Of a stretch of DNA of 64,000 nucleotides, positions 26,559-36,351 are shown piece after piece. The notes below the pieces were generated by a model that had not been told where the DNA came from, did not search any database, and saw only the letters and a list, made by a program, of their open reading frames with translations. The stretch is taken from assembly GCF_037890675.1 (NCBI RefSeq), contig NZ_CP149574.1, forward strand, positions 3,882,874 to 3,946,873. Reading direction: 5' to 3'. The stretch's first letter is position 1, and the number at the start of each line of letters is the position of its first letter. A program made the position numbers and the translations under genes. The DNA is from Methylovirgula sp. 4M-Z18. GTDB lineage: Bacteria; Pseudomonadota; Alphaproteobacteria; Rhizobiales; Beijerinckiaceae.

Positions 26559-27710
26559 ATGGGAATCCCGCTGAACCAAATGGCGCGCATCGGCGCCTAT
26601 ATTGTCAAGAACGAGATCCGGCGCGTGCCGCGCTACCCGCTCGTGTTGATGCTTGAGCCGCTGTTTCGCTGCAATCTTGCTTGCGCAGGCTGCGGCAAGA
26701 TCGATTATCCGGCGCCGATACTCAATCAGCGGCTGTCAGTCGAGGATTGTTTGAGCGCCGCCGATGAATGTCCGGCGCCTGTCGTCGTCATTGCCGGCGG
26801 CGAACCTCTGCTGCATCGCGAACTGCCTGAGATCGTCGAAAGGCTGCTTGCCAAAGGAAAATTCGTCACGGTCTGCACCAATGCGTTGCTGCTCGAAAAG
26901 AAACTCCACCAATATAAGCCGCACAAGAATTTCAACTGGTCGGTGCATCTCGACGGCGACCAGACACACCATGACAAATCGGTGTGCCAGACTGGCGTTT
27001 ACGATAAGTGTGTCGAAGCCATACGTGTCAGCAAAGCGGCGGGTTTCCGCATCAACATCAATTGCACGTTGTTCAATGATGCGGAGCCCGAGAATGTGGC
27101 GCGTTTCCTCGACACGCTGAAACCGCTCGGCGTCGACGGCATTACGATTTCACCCGGTTACGCTTATGAACGCGCGCCGGACCAGCAACACTTCCTCAAT
27201 CGCACGGCGACCAAGACGCTGTTTCGCGAAATTTTCAAACGCGGACGCAATGGCCGGAATTGGGACTTCTTCCAGTCGGGTCTGTTTCTCGATTTCCTCG
27301 CCGGCAATCAGACCTATCATTGCACGCCTTGGGGCAATCCGACGCGCACGATTTTTGGCTGGCAGAAGCCTTGCTATCTTCTCGGCGAAGGATACGCCAA
27401 AACCTACAAGGAATTGATGGAGACGACCGACTGGGATTCCTACGGCACCGGCAATTATGAAAAATGCGCGGACTGCATGGTGCACAGCGGCTTCGAGGCG
27501 ACTGCGGTTCGGGACGGGTTCAAGCATCCGCTCAAGCTTCTCTCCCTCAGCCTGAAAGGCCCGCGCACGAGCGGGGAGATGGCGCCCGATATTTCGCTTG
27601 AAAATCAGCGACCGGCGGAATTCGTATTTTCGCGCCATGTCGAGCACAAACTAAAGGAAATAGGGGCAGCCAAGACCGGGACCGAGCATCTGACAGACGC
27701 GGCCGAGTGA
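26559..27710 (+). CDS. hpnH: Adenosylhopane synthase HpnH (radical SAM)
   Basis: Radical SAM enzyme that joins the 5'-deoxyadenosyl group to hopene, the first side-chain step of extended hopanoids. It has 383 residues. The cluster motif is C38-xxx-C42-xx-C45 (FRCNLACAGCGKIDY). VVVIAGGEPLLH is the SAM-binding GGEP-type motif. Further cysteines near the C terminus (YHCTPWG, KPCYLLGE, YEKCADCMVH) fit the family's C-terminal region. ATG 26559 has AAAGG about 9 bases upstream. Its last 60 bases overlap the tail of hpnG on the opposite strand. Confidence 0.95.
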   Translation: MGIPLNQMARIGAYIVKNEIRRVPRYPLVLMLEPLFRCNLACAGCGKIDYPAPILNQRLSVEDCLSAADECPAPVVVIAGGEPLLHRELPEIVERLLAKGKFVTVCTNALLLEKKLHQYKPHKNFNWSVHLDGDQTHHDKSVCQTGVYDKCVEAIRVSKAAGFRININCTLFNDAEPENVARFLDTLKPLGVDGITISPGYAYERAPDQQHFLNRTATKTLFREIFKRGRNGRNWDFFQSGLFLDFLAGNQTYHCTPWGNPTRTIFGWQKPCYLLGEGYAKTYKELMETTDWDSYGTGNYEKCADCMVHSGFEATAVRDGFKHPLKLLSLSLKGPRTSGEMAPDISLENQRPAEFVFSRHVEHKLKEIGAAKTGTEHLTDAAE

Positions 27711-28379
27711 GGTCGCTGCCGATCGCGACAGACGCGCAAGGTTGACGATCTCGCCCATCTGGCCCGGATGTTTTACGAGATCGATTAGGATGCGGCCGAT
27801 ATCGGGGCGGCCGTCACTACGCAGTTGGATGAGCGCCGCGGATGGCAATGTCGATTGGGCCGTGTCCGCCACCGCGCGGATGACCACGAATGGCAATCCA
27901 TGGACGCGCGCGACCTCGGCGACAACGTGCGATTCCATGTCGACGATTGACGCGCCCGTTGCCGCTCGGAGTTGCCGCTTGGCGTGCGGCGTGCTGATGG
28001 CGACATCGCTTCCCGCAACGTCAGCGCATACGGCCTCGTCGCAGGTTGCGCGCAGCCGACGCAGCCAGTCGGCGTCCACGTTCCAAGACCGGTTGCCCTC
28101 AACGACCCGATTGGGCAACACCAATGTTCCGGGCGCAAGCTCCGGAGCGAGCCCGCCCGCCAGGCCGAAGCTGACGAGCCCGACGGTTCTGCCAACACCC
28201 AGGCTCAATGCCAAACGTTGCCGCAAGAGGTCGGCCCGCGCCGCGCCGCAGACCGTCGGCACACCAATACCCCGCGTCATGCGCGCTTCGAGCTCCAAGC
28301 CGCATGCGGCAATGACCTGCGGCTGATCGCGCGTTGCGCGCGCACTGCCCGTGCCGGCCGGAGTCAAATCGGGCAGCAC
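27651..28379 (-). CDS. hpnG: Adenosylhopane nucleosidase/phosphorylase HpnG
   Basis: Purine-nucleoside-phosphorylase-superfamily protein of 242 residues. HpnG removes adenine from adenosylhopane to give ribosylhopane or its phosphate. Visible parts are the N-terminal strand VIAACGLELEARM, the GLVSFGLAGGLAPEL substrate loop, and the catalytic region SIVDMESHVVAEVARVHGLPFVVIRAVADTA with the conserved ME and D. A TAG directly precedes GTG 28379, which fixes the earliest possible start. It is 49 bases after shc and the last gene of the hpnA-G operon. Confidence 0.92.
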   Translation of the reverse strand: MLPDLTPAGTGSARATRDQPQVIAACGLELEARMTRGIGVPTVCGAARADLLRQRLALSLGVGRTVGLVSFGLAGGLAPELAPGTLVLPNRVVEGNRSWNVDADWLRRLRATCDEAVCADVAGSDVAISTPHAKRQLRAATGASIVDMESHVVAEVARVHGLPFVVIRAVADTAQSTLPSAALIQLRSDGRPDIGRILIDLVKHPGQMGEIVNLARLSRSAATSLGRVCQMLGPGLGCPYFL

Positions 28380-28428
28380 CTACGCGGCCCTTGCTCGAAC
28401 ATTCCGCCCAGAAGCGGCGCGCTTCAGC

Positions 28429-30402
28429 TTACATGCCATGCAGCACCCGCGCGCTGTTACCTTTCTGCAGATTTCGATACCGCGCGACGGCCCAAAGCGG
28501 AAAGAACTTCGCGTATCCATGATAACGCAGATAGAAAACGCGCGGAAATCCCGTCCCCGTATAATGATCCTCCTTCCAGAAGCCATTGTCGGTCTGACGG
28601 TCGAGAAGCCACTGCACACCGCGCGCTACGGCCGTGTGCTGCCCCTCCCCTGCAGCCATAAGTCCAAGCACCGCCCAAGCGGTTTGCGAGGCGCTGCTCG
28701 CCGCCGGCTGATAGCCGGCGTAATCGAGGCGATAGCTGCTACAATCTTCGCCCCAGCCGCCATCGGGATTCTGAATCGCGATAAGCCAATCGACCGCTTT
28801 GCGGATTTGCGGCGTCTGCGCATCGAGCCCGACCGCATTCAGCCCGCAGAGCACCGACCATGTGCCGTAGACGTAATTGACGCCCCAGCGCCCATACCAT
28901 GAGCCATCCTTGCGCTGATCCAGCCACAAATAGGCGAGCGCTTGCCGGACCGATTGGCTCGACGCCTCCGTCTCGCCAAGCTGGCCCAACATTGACAGGC
29001 AACGTCCGGTCACGTCCGCCGTCGGCGGATCGAGCAGAGCGCCATGGTCCGAGAACGGAATGTGATTGAGATATTCGTAATCATTGTCGGCATCGAAGGC
29101 ACTCCAGCCGCCGTTGCGGCTCTGCAATCCCTCGACCCATTCGCGCCCGCGCGCGATGGCATCGGCAAAATCGCGATGATTGGACGCGTTCTGCGCGCGG
29201 TCCATCGCCATCACCACGACCGCCGTATCGTCGAGATCAGGGTAATGGTCGTTGGCGAATTGAAACGCCCAACCGCCAGGCCTGAGCGCGGGCCGCTGCA
29301 CCGCCCAATCGCCTTTCACATCGAGAATCTGTCGCGGCTTCAACCAGGCGAGGCCTTGATGCGCCAGCGCCGCCCCCTCGCCTCCGTCTGCTTCGAGCAA
29401 GGCGTGACAGGCAAGCGCCGTGTCCCAGACGGGTGACACGCAAGGCTGGCAATAGGCCTCGTTTTCCGTCACGATCAAGAGCTTGTCGATCGCATGCCGG
29501 GCGATCCCAAGCGCAGGATCGTCGGCCTTATATCCCAGAACGTCGAAGGCCATGACCGCATTGGCCATGGCGGGATAGATCGCGCCGAGACCATCTTCGC
29601 CATTCAGCCGTTCGAGAATGAATGCCTCGGCTTTGGCCAGGGCGCGTTCGCGCGGGCGGCGCGGGAACAACGGCTCGACAAGACGCAACGCCCGGTCGAT
29701 GCCAGCGAAAATCTGCGCGTAAGGGGCCTTTTGATGCGGCCCCTTGGGCCAATGCCGCACGCGATCGGGCGGCACGACAAAGAGCTCCTCAATGCCGACG
29801 CCGCGCGGATTCTTGGCAATGGGCTTCAGCGCCTGCAGAATCAGCAAAGGCACGATGACGGTACGCGCCCAATAGGAGATCTTGCTTAAGTGAAAGGGAA
29901 ACCAGCGCGGCAAAAGCATGATTTCGACCGGCATCACCGGAACGGCGCGCCAGGGCACGGCCTGGTAGAGCGCCAATAGAATGCGGGTAAAGACATTGCT
30001 TCGCGCAGCGCCGCCATGCACCAGGATCGCAGCGCGGGCGCGCTGCATATGGGGCATGTCCGGCGTATCGCCGATCATCTTGAGCGCAAAATAGGCCTTG
30101 ACGCTGGCACTGATGTCGAGCGCCCCACCTTCGAACAACGGCCATCCGCCGTGCGCGCCCTGAATGCGGCGCAGATAGACCGCAATCTTCCGCTCCAACT
30201 CCAGATCGTCGGGTTCGGCGCGATAATGGCGCAACAAGATGTATTCCGCCGGAATTGTCGCGTCGGCCTCAAGCTCGAACAGCCAATGGCCATCCGCATC
30301 CTGACACGCCTTCAAGGCCTCGCGACCGCGATCGACCGCAAGCTCGAGCTCGGACACAAGAGGCTGCGCCAGCTCATCCGTTTCGCCGCTTGAGGGCATC
30401 AT
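28429..30402 (-). CDS. shc: Squalene-hopene cyclase
   Basis: Monotopic membrane enzyme that cyclises squalene to hopene/hopanol, the core step of hopanoid synthesis. It has 657 residues. The catalytic acid motif is D389-L-D391-D392-TA. QW-type repeats occur throughout (e.g. QGAHGGWPLFEGG, QDADGHWLFELEAD, QNPDGGWGEDC, QTDNGFWKEDHYTGTG). The C-terminal FPRVFYLRYHGY is typical. The start codon ATG 30402 overlaps the hpnE stop by 4 bases (ATGA), so expression is coupled to the squalene-forming genes. Confidence 0.97.
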   Translation of the reverse strand: MMPSSGETDELAQPLVSELELAVDRGREALKACQDADGHWLFELEADATIPAEYILLRHYRAEPDDLELERKIAVYLRRIQGAHGGWPLFEGGALDISASVKAYFALKMIGDTPDMPHMQRARAAILVHGGAARSNVFTRILLALYQAVPWRAVPVMPVEIMLLPRWFPFHLSKISYWARTVIVPLLILQALKPIAKNPRGVGIEELFVVPPDRVRHWPKGPHQKAPYAQIFAGIDRALRLVEPLFPRRPRERALAKAEAFILERLNGEDGLGAIYPAMANAVMAFDVLGYKADDPALGIARHAIDKLLIVTENEAYCQPCVSPVWDTALACHALLEADGGEGAALAHQGLAWLKPRQILDVKGDWAVQRPALRPGGWAFQFANDHYPDLDDTAVVVMAMDRAQNASNHRDFADAIARGREWVEGLQSRNGGWSAFDADNDYEYLNHIPFSDHGALLDPPTADVTGRCLSMLGQLGETEASSQSVRQALAYLWLDQRKDGSWYGRWGVNYVYGTWSVLCGLNAVGLDAQTPQIRKAVDWLIAIQNPDGGWGEDCSSYRLDYAGYQPAASSASQTAWAVLGLMAAGEGQHTAVARGVQWLLDRQTDNGFWKEDHYTGTGFPRVFYLRYHGYAKFFPLWAVARYRNLQKGNSARVLHGM

Positions 30403-31697
30403 GTTCCGCTCGCCTCTTTCGATCTGCGCGACGAGAACGACCGCCGCGCAGAAGATCCCGCCACCAAGCCGGCGGCGGTCACGCCCGATCTAATGGCACC
30501 CTCTATGGTCGCCGGCAAGCCCGTGGCGGTATAGTCGCCCGCCAAGAGGACATTGGACCACCTGGTGTGCGCAGGCGGGCGGCGCGCCTCTTCCTGTGGC
30601 AGCGCGGCAAACGTTGCACGCTTTTCTTTCACGATTTGCCATGGCGGCATATCCGCCGAGAACCCGGCCGCAACCTGGATATCGGCCCAGAGCCGCCGCG
30701 CAAGCTCCTCGCGCGGTTGATCAAGCAAATGATCGGCGCTGCTGGTGGTCGTCGAAATACGATCCGGATAGGCGAAGATCCACTCGGCCTGCCCGCCGAT
30801 CACGCCCAATATGGCGGGCATCGTCCTGGGCGGCGCAATCTTGAAGTGGCCATTGACGATGGCACGATGTTCTTGCGGTACTTTGAGGTCGGGAAAAATT
30901 TGTGCCGCGACCAGTGCCGGCACCGCAAGGACGACGGAATCATGCGGCTCGACCGGAACGGTTTGTTTCGCGAAGATGAGGCCGACGGCGCGATCGCCCT
31001 CATAGGCCATCGACTGGAGCCGGCTCGCGAACTGAATGGATGCGCCATGCCGCTCAAGAAACGCAATCGCCGGATCGATGAGCGCCGTCGACAATCCGGC
31101 TTGCGCCGCGAGCGGGCGACAGGCCGCGCCGCCGCGCAGCAAGGTTTGCGCGACCACGGCGCGCGCCAATTGCGCACTTGCCGCGGGCGGCTCCGTGTTC
31201 AAGGCCGCCTGCAACAAGGGCTGCCATAAGCGCTCATAGATCGTGCCGTGACAGGTCAGAACATCGCGGACAGCGACCGCGCGCCGCCCAAACTGCACGC
31301 GTAAGAGTTCCAAATAGTCGGACCAGCCCGTCCCTGGAACGCGGCGGGCCTTGTCAAAAATCCACCACGGCACCAGACCTTCATTGGGTTCGATCCGCCA
31401 GCGCTCGCCGCTCTTCAGATCGACGAAATCGAATGCGGCCCGGTCCGGTCCAACCAAGTGGTCGCGCGCGCCGATTCGATCGACATAGGCCATGGCTGCC
31501 TGATTGCCGGAGAGAATGAGGTGATTGCCGTTATCAATCGTCGCACTCAATCCTTGGTCAAAATAGGATCGGCAACGTCCGCCCGGAAAGGTCGCGGATT
31601 CATACAAGCTCACGCGCCTTCCCTGCTCCGCAAGAGCGGTTGCTGCGGACAGCCCTGCAAGACCTGCGCCGACGACATGAACCGTCCCGTTGCGCAT
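30399..31697 (-). CDS. hpnE: Hydroxysqualene dehydroxylase HpnE (FAD)
   Basis: FAD-dependent amine-oxidase-fold enzyme of 432 residues that reduces hydroxysqualene to squalene. The dinucleotide motif is VHVVGAGLAGLSAATALAEQ (residues 5-24), then ESATFPGGRCRSY and DNGNHLILSG. The C-terminal FAD segment is NVLLAGDYTATGLPATIEGA. ATG 31697 overlaps the hpnD stop by one base (TGATG); longer 5' readings overlap hpnD and are rejected. Confidence 0.95.
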   Translation of the reverse strand: MRNGTVHVVGAGLAGLSAATALAEQGRRVSLYESATFPGGRCRSYFDQGLSATIDNGNHLILSGNQAAMAYVDRIGARDHLVGPDRAAFDFVDLKSGERWRIEPNEGLVPWWIFDKARRVPGTGWSDYLELLRVQFGRRAVAVRDVLTCHGTIYERLWQPLLQAALNTEPPAASAQLARAVVAQTLLRGGAACRPLAAQAGLSTALIDPAIAFLERHGASIQFASRLQSMAYEGDRAVGLIFAKQTVPVEPHDSVVLAVPALVAAQIFPDLKVPQEHRAIVNGHFKIAPPRTMPAILGVIGGQAEWIFAYPDRISTTTSSADHLLDQPREELARRLWADIQVAAGFSADMPPWQIVKEKRATFAALPQEEARRPPAHTRWSNVLLAGDYTATGLPATIEGAIRSGVTAAGLVAGSSARRSFSSRRSKEASGT

Positions 31698-32530
31698 CAA
31701 AAAAAACCGTGACGCACGAGCAGGCCGATCAAGGTCAGCCGATCGAGGCGAACGCGTTCGCGCGGCCCTTGAAATCCCCGCGCCTCGAGGCGATCGAGGA
31801 GCAATCGATAGACTGCTCCCATCAGGCGCGGCGCGCGCGTTTTGGAACGCGGGATTCGCTCCCATACTGCAGCGGCTTGACGAAAATGCTCGTGCGCCCG
31901 CGCGGTGACCGGCCGGCACGCTGCATCGAGTGCCGGATGGCGTAGCACCTCGCTCGGATGCCGGCTTTCAATGTGTGCCTCGCGCAGGGCTTCTTCGGGT
32001 AGGTAGAGACGGCCTAGCCCCGCGTCTTCGTCGAGATCGCGCAGAATATTGGTGAGCTGCAGAGCGCGGCCGAGATGATGCGCCAAAGGCATGCTGTCGT
32101 CGTCGCCGATCCCAAAAATCCGATTGGAGAGCCTACCCACCGCGCTCGCGACACAATCGCAATAGTGATCAAGCGTCGCGAAGCTGGGTGCAATACTATT
32201 GCCCTTCGCATCCATCGTCATGCCTTCGAGGAGCGCGGCCCAGTCGTTTCGATCCAGACGATACTGCTCGACGACGCCCGCGACTTCGGCAAAGCGGCCC
32301 GGCGGACCACCAGCATACAAAGTATCGAGGTCGCGACTCCAGTTTTCGAGCTCGGCCAATCGCTGTGCCGACGTGCCGCCTTCATCCGCGACATCATCGA
32401 TCTCGCGGCAGATATCGTAGACGGCATACATCGCTTCGCGCTGCGGCCGTGGCAGGATGCGCATCGCGGCATAAAACGAGCTGCCTTTGGCGCGGGTCGA
32501 ATGTTGAATCTGCGTCTCCATCGCGGTCAT
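31697..32530 (-). CDS. hpnD: Presqualene diphosphate synthase HpnD
   Basis: Trans-isoprenyl diphosphate synthase of 277 residues that couples two farnesyl diphosphates to presqualene diphosphate. The first aspartate motif is DICREIDDVADE and the second is NILRDLDEDAGLGRLYLP; both are intact. The phytoene/squalene synthase arginine-tyrosine signature region YCDCVASAVGRLSNRIFG is present. ATG 32530 overlaps the hpnC stop by 4 bases. Confidence 0.95.
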   Translation of the reverse strand: MTAMETQIQHSTRAKGSSFYAAMRILPRPQREAMYAVYDICREIDDVADEGGTSAQRLAELENWSRDLDTLYAGGPPGRFAEVAGVVEQYRLDRNDWAALLEGMTMDAKGNSIAPSFATLDHYCDCVASAVGRLSNRIFGIGDDDSMPLAHHLGRALQLTNILRDLDEDAGLGRLYLPEEALREAHIESRHPSEVLRHPALDAACRPVTARAHEHFRQAAAVWERIPRSKTRAPRLMGAVYRLLLDRLEARGFQGPRERVRLDRLTLIGLLVRHGFF

Positions 32531-33399
32531 GTCAGCAACCGGACATTCGATGCGTCTTTGCGTGCGCCAAACCGCGCACGCGATATCAAGGTGGAGGCGG
32601 TAATCATGAATGTTTGCGATTTATCAAGATGCACGCGCTCGCTCAGCGGATCGCGATATTTGAGCAGCTCGACGAGCCGCGTGGCGAGCCGATGAATGAT
32701 CGCAACCTCGAGCGAAAGCCGAGTGCTGCGAATGTTTCGCGAGAAGGACGCGGCGTCGCCCAGCAGCTCTTCCGTGCGGGCCGCCAAGCTTGACAAACAA
32801 TGCCGCAGAGCAGGCGATGCGCGCTCCAATCCAAGATCGGACACCTGCGCTCCGGCGGCGCGCAGGTCGTCGAGCGGCAGATAGACCCGATCGAGCGCCC
32901 GATAATCCTTGCTGCAATCCTGCAGGTGATTGATGATTTGCAGCGCAGCGCAAAGTGCGTCGTTGGCCGGCCAAAGATTTTGACTCTCGCCGTGCACGTC
33001 GAGGACATAACGGCCGACAGGCATGGCGGACAGCCGGCAATAACCAATCAGCGCATCCCAATCCTCATAGCGCGATTTGCTGGCATCGATCTTAAAGGCG
33101 GCGATCAAATCGCACGCATGCGCGGGCGTCAGATTGCGCTCGGCAAGGATGGATCGGAGCGCAATCGCCGTTGGCTCTTTATCATTGTGACCGAGAAGGC
33201 TCGCCTCGAGCTGATCGAGCAAGCGCAATTTCTCCGAGGCCGGAAGGGTCGCATGATCCGCGACATCATCGGCCGTTCGCACAAAATTGTAAAAAGCCAT
33301 GATGGCGGGGCGATGCCGCTTGGCGATGAGCCAGGATGCGACGGGAAAATTCTCGTCTCTCGCACCTTTGCCCGAGCTTGCAGATCCAGCACTATCCAT
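32527..33399 (-). CDS. hpnC: Hydroxysqualene synthase HpnC
   Basis: HpnD paralogue of 290 residues that converts presqualene diphosphate to hydroxysqualene. The first motif is FYNFVRTADDVADH. The second is altered to NHLQDCSKDYRALDRVYLP, as usual for HpnC. An N-terminal ENFPVASWLIAKRHRPAIM matches the family start. ATG 33399 overlaps the stop of hpnB by one base (TGATG); an extended start would lie inside hpnB. Confidence 0.95.
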   Translation of the reverse strand: MDSAGSASSGKGARDENFPVASWLIAKRHRPAIMAFYNFVRTADDVADHATLPASEKLRLLDQLEASLLGHNDKEPTAIALRSILAERNLTPAHACDLIAAFKIDASKSRYEDWDALIGYCRLSAMPVGRYVLDVHGESQNLWPANDALCAALQIINHLQDCSKDYRALDRVYLPLDDLRAAGAQVSDLGLERASPALRHCLSSLAARTEELLGDAASFSRNIRSTRLSLEVAIIHRLATRLVELLKYRDPLSERVHLDKSQTFMITASTLISRARFGARKDASNVRLLT

Positions 33400-34547
33400 C
33401 ACATGTCCCTCGACGCCTGCACGCGCCCTTTCCATTGGCCGCCTCGACCCGCCGCATATTGAAGTGCGGAATCGAGCGTAAAGGCCATGTAGCAGACGGC
33501 GATGACGGGCAGAAAAGGGCCCCAAAGCCATGAAACATTATAATATTGGAGCGTTGGTATGAAAACAAGCGCCATGCCGGCCCATGTTGCGAGCGCAATA
33601 TAATTGGCCGGCGCAGAACCAAACAAGGCAATGGCAGGTGGCACCACATAAACAAGAGCCATGCCGATCAATGTCGCCAACAATATGGCAGACGAATAGC
33701 GAAGCTGCGCATAGGCCGAGCGCGCCACCATGCGCCGGATGTCGTCGAAATGATCGTAGATTCGAATACTGTCGGCGCGGTGCGTGAGGCCGAGCCAGAT
33801 CTTCCGGCCCTGGCCCTTGAGCAGCGCGGCAAGCGTGCAGTCATCAATCAGGGCGCCACGGATCGCCGCGATCCCACCAAGCTCCGTCAAAACTTTCCGG
33901 TTCACAAGAACGCATCCGCCGGCTGCCGCAGCGGTGCGCGAACCGGCCTGATTGACCCAACGGAAAGGGTAGAGCATCTGGAAGAAAAAGATGAAGGCGG
34001 GGATAAGCATTTTTTCGGCGAAGCTCACGCAACGGAGCCGTGCCATCAGCGATACGGCAGCGAGATCGCCTTGTGCCGCGCGCGCCACCATCATGCGCAA
34101 CGTGTCGGGCTTGTACGTGATGTCGGCATCACTCAGCCAATAATAGGTCGGTGCCGTTTCATCCGCGGCGATGAGTCCCTGATGAAGGGCCCATAATTTG
34201 CCGGTCCAACCGTTCGGCAAAGGAGAACCGCGCAAGATCGTGAGGCGATCGCTCTTCGAGAGTTGCGCAGCGGCAGCCGTTGCTTCCTGCGCCGTTGCAT
34301 CGGCGCTGTCGTCGTCAACGATCACGACACGGAAAGGGCCGGCGTAATCCTGCACCAGCAATGACGTGACCGCACGGCCGATGACATCGGCTTCATTTCG
34401 CGCCGGAACAACAGCCACGACGGCTGGCCACGCGCTGGGAGAAGCGGCAACATCGGGCTCATCACGCTCTGCGGCGCGCCAAAAGCCGCCACGCGCCAGA
34501 ATCAGATAGGCCCAGATGGCAGCACTGAGAAGCGCCAGCATCATCAT
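33399..34547 (-). CDS. hpnB: Hopanoid-associated glycosyltransferase HpnB
   Basis: Family-2 membrane glycosyltransferase of 382 residues. N-terminal helix, then VVPARNEADVIGRAVTSL, the metal-site DDDSADAT and LSDADITYKPD, an acceptor segment RGALIDDCTLAALLKGQG, and three C-terminal helices. I choose ATG 34547, which overlaps the hpnA stop as ATGA and has GGGA upstream. An ATG at 34574 lies inside hpnA with no ribosome site. Its precise acceptor in hopanoid synthesis is not established. Confidence 0.92.
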   Translation of the reverse strand: MMMLALLSAAIWAYLILARGGFWRAAERDEPDVAASPSAWPAVVAVVPARNEADVIGRAVTSLLVQDYAGPFRVVIVDDDSADATAQEATAAAAQLSKSDRLTILRGSPLPNGWTGKLWALHQGLIAADETAPTYYWLSDADITYKPDTLRMMVARAAQGDLAAVSLMARLRCVSFAEKMLIPAFIFFFQMLYPFRWVNQAGSRTAAAAGGCVLVNRKVLTELGGIAAIRGALIDDCTLAALLKGQGRKIWLGLTHRADSIRIYDHFDDIRRMVARSAYAQLRYSSAILLATLIGMALVYVVPPAIALFGSAPANYIALATWAGMALVFIPTLQYYNVSWLWGPFLPVIAVCYMAFTLDSALQYAAGRGGQWKGRVQASRDM

Positions 34548-35536
34548 CGCAGATATCCCACGGATCGAAACCATGCGACCGCTTCGACCAGGGCTTCATG
34601 ATAAGGACGCGCGTGATAGCCAAGTTCGTTTTCGGCTTTGGTCGATGAATAGTACATTTTGTAGCGCGACATGCGTAATGCGTCGAGACTGACAAATGGC
34701 TCGCGGCCGGTGATGCGGGCGATCGCCTCGGCGGCAAAGGCGACAGGCATCACCATACCCGGCGACAAGCTCAAACGGGGCGCCCGCCTACCGACCAGCG
34801 ACGCAATATCGGCAAGCATCTGCGCGAGCGAAATATTCTCCCCACCCAAAATATAGCGTTCGCCAATCCGGCCTTGCCGGAACGCGGCCAGGTGTCCCGC
34901 CGCGACGTCATCGACATGGACGAGATTGAGCCCGGTGTCGACAAAAGCGGGCATGCGCCCGGATGCCGCTTCGACCACCACGCGGCCGGTCGGCGTTGGA
35001 CGAATATCGCCGGGGCCGAGCGGCGCCGTAGGATTGACGATGACAGCCTGAAGGCCCTGTTCGCGCACCATCCGTTCAACCAGGTCCTGCGCGGCGACTT
35101 TGCTTTGTTTGTACGCCCCAACGGCGTCGGCTTCCCGAATGGAGGCCGTTTCATCGCTGGGGATGGGTGTATCCGGCGGTTTGAGCGCGGCAACGCTGGA
35201 TGTGTAGACAACCCGTTCGACGCCTGCGGCCAGGGCTGCGTTCATGACGTTCTGGGTGGTCGTCAAATTATTTTGCCGAATCTCGTTCGGATTCGGTGCC
35301 CAGAGGCGATAGTCGGCGGCGACGTGAAAGAGGATTTCGGCCCCACGCATGAGTCGGGTGACCGCCTCGGGGTCGCGCAGATCGCCGAGGATCGTCTCGC
35401 AATCGATCTCCGCGAGATTGCGCCGTGCCGTCGAGGCTCGCGCAAGGGTACGCACGTTGAAACCTTCTTGCACGAGCCGCCGGGTCACCGCCGAGCCGAT
35501 AAATCCGTAAGCACCCGTCACCACCGCTAGCGTCAT
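34544..35536 (-). CDS. hpnA: Hopanoid-associated NAD-dependent epimerase/dehydratase HpnA
   Basis: Extended short-chain dehydrogenase of 330 residues, first gene of hpnA-B-C-D-E-shc-hpnG. NAD site TGAYGFIGSAVTRRL (from residue 7). The catalytic tyrosine/lysine is in VGAYKQSKVAAQDL (YxxxK) after YTSSVAALKPP. The C-terminal domain carries ERYILGGENISLAQML. Its exact reaction is not known; it may act on the sugar-derived side chain. About 250 bases without a gene precede it and should contain the operon promoter. Confidence 0.93.
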   Translation of the reverse strand: MTLAVVTGAYGFIGSAVTRRLVQEGFNVRTLARASTARRNLAEIDCETILGDLRDPEAVTRLMRGAEILFHVAADYRLWAPNPNEIRQNNLTTTQNVMNAALAAGVERVVYTSSVAALKPPDTPIPSDETASIREADAVGAYKQSKVAAQDLVERMVREQGLQAVIVNPTAPLGPGDIRPTPTGRVVVEAASGRMPAFVDTGLNLVHVDDVAAGHLAAFRQGRIGERYILGGENISLAQMLADIASLVGRRAPRLSLSPGMVMPVAFAAEAIARITGREPFVSLDALRMSRYKMYYSSTKAENELGYHARPYHEALVEAVAWFRSVGYLR

Positions 35537-35783
35537 GCTTGTTGCTATTCCGTTCGCACAAGGGAATTCCGATCGTATCCGCCGAAACTAGCTAATTCGG
35601 CTGTTGCCGTCGAGAGACGCCGCGCGTGACGAGGAGGGAGAGCGGGCATGTGCTTCAAACGACACAATGGCATCGCGCAGATTACCATTTCAATTTTCGC
35701 TATAGTAAGTGCCGGTCGATAGGTATTCTACCAATTTGCGGAAATTTCTATGTTGTCCGTAAGCAGCCAGAGGCCAAGCCCGT

Positions 35784-36212
35784 TCATCTGCGCTTGGCGA
35801 CGATCTCCTTGCGGGCGAAATCACGCGCCGCATCGGCACGACAGACGGCTGCGAAGGACTGATACATCGTTCCCGCGTTTCTCATCGCGATCTTGTCGCA
35901 GCGATCCAGCGCCATTTGATAGGCCCGCTTCGTGGCGGCGCTCGCCTTACCCATGAAGATCGGCTCACATTTCTCTTGTACCGTGGTGGAGAGCGCATTG
36001 TCCCCGCTCGAGCCGAGCTGGCACGCATGGAGCAGCCTTGCCGCCCGATCGCAATCCGGCGCGTCGCTTATGACCGCCGCCACCGCTTGCATATAGGAGC
36101 CGGCTTTCTCGATATCCGTGTCGCCGACCGGGCACGTCTCGGCCGCGATCGCCGTTGCGCTCAGGGAAATCGCACCCAGGAAGGCAAGGACGGATGGCAC
36201 TTTCCCGAGCAT
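35784..36212 (-). CDS. Small secreted protein of unknown function
   Basis: The product has 142 residues with a signal peptide (MLGKVPSVLAFLGAISLSAT, cleavage near AIAA-ETCPVG). Five cysteines follow in the mature protein (TCPVG, PDCDR, HACQLG, EKCEP, DRCDK plus VCRAD near the end), suggesting disulfides. The rest is helical. GGGGGGACC precedes the ATG. I do not recognise a family. It is divergent from the next gene across about 140 bases. Confidence 0.72.
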   Translation of the reverse strand: MLGKVPSVLAFLGAISLSATAIAAETCPVGDTDIEKAGSYMQAVAAVISDAPDCDRAARLLHACQLGSSGDNALSTTVQEKCEPIFMGKASAATKRAYQMALDRCDKIAMRNAGTMYQSFAAVCRADAARDFARKEIVAKRR

Positions 36213-36351
36213 AGGTCCCCCCGCTCGCTTCTGGTCAGTGATCCACCACGTGATATCATCGCTATCACCAGGATGCCAGCGAGCTGAGCGCGCTCAATCG
36301 ATAGCAGCATCAACAAGGGCGACAAGAACACGAAATTCGAGAGACCGATCC

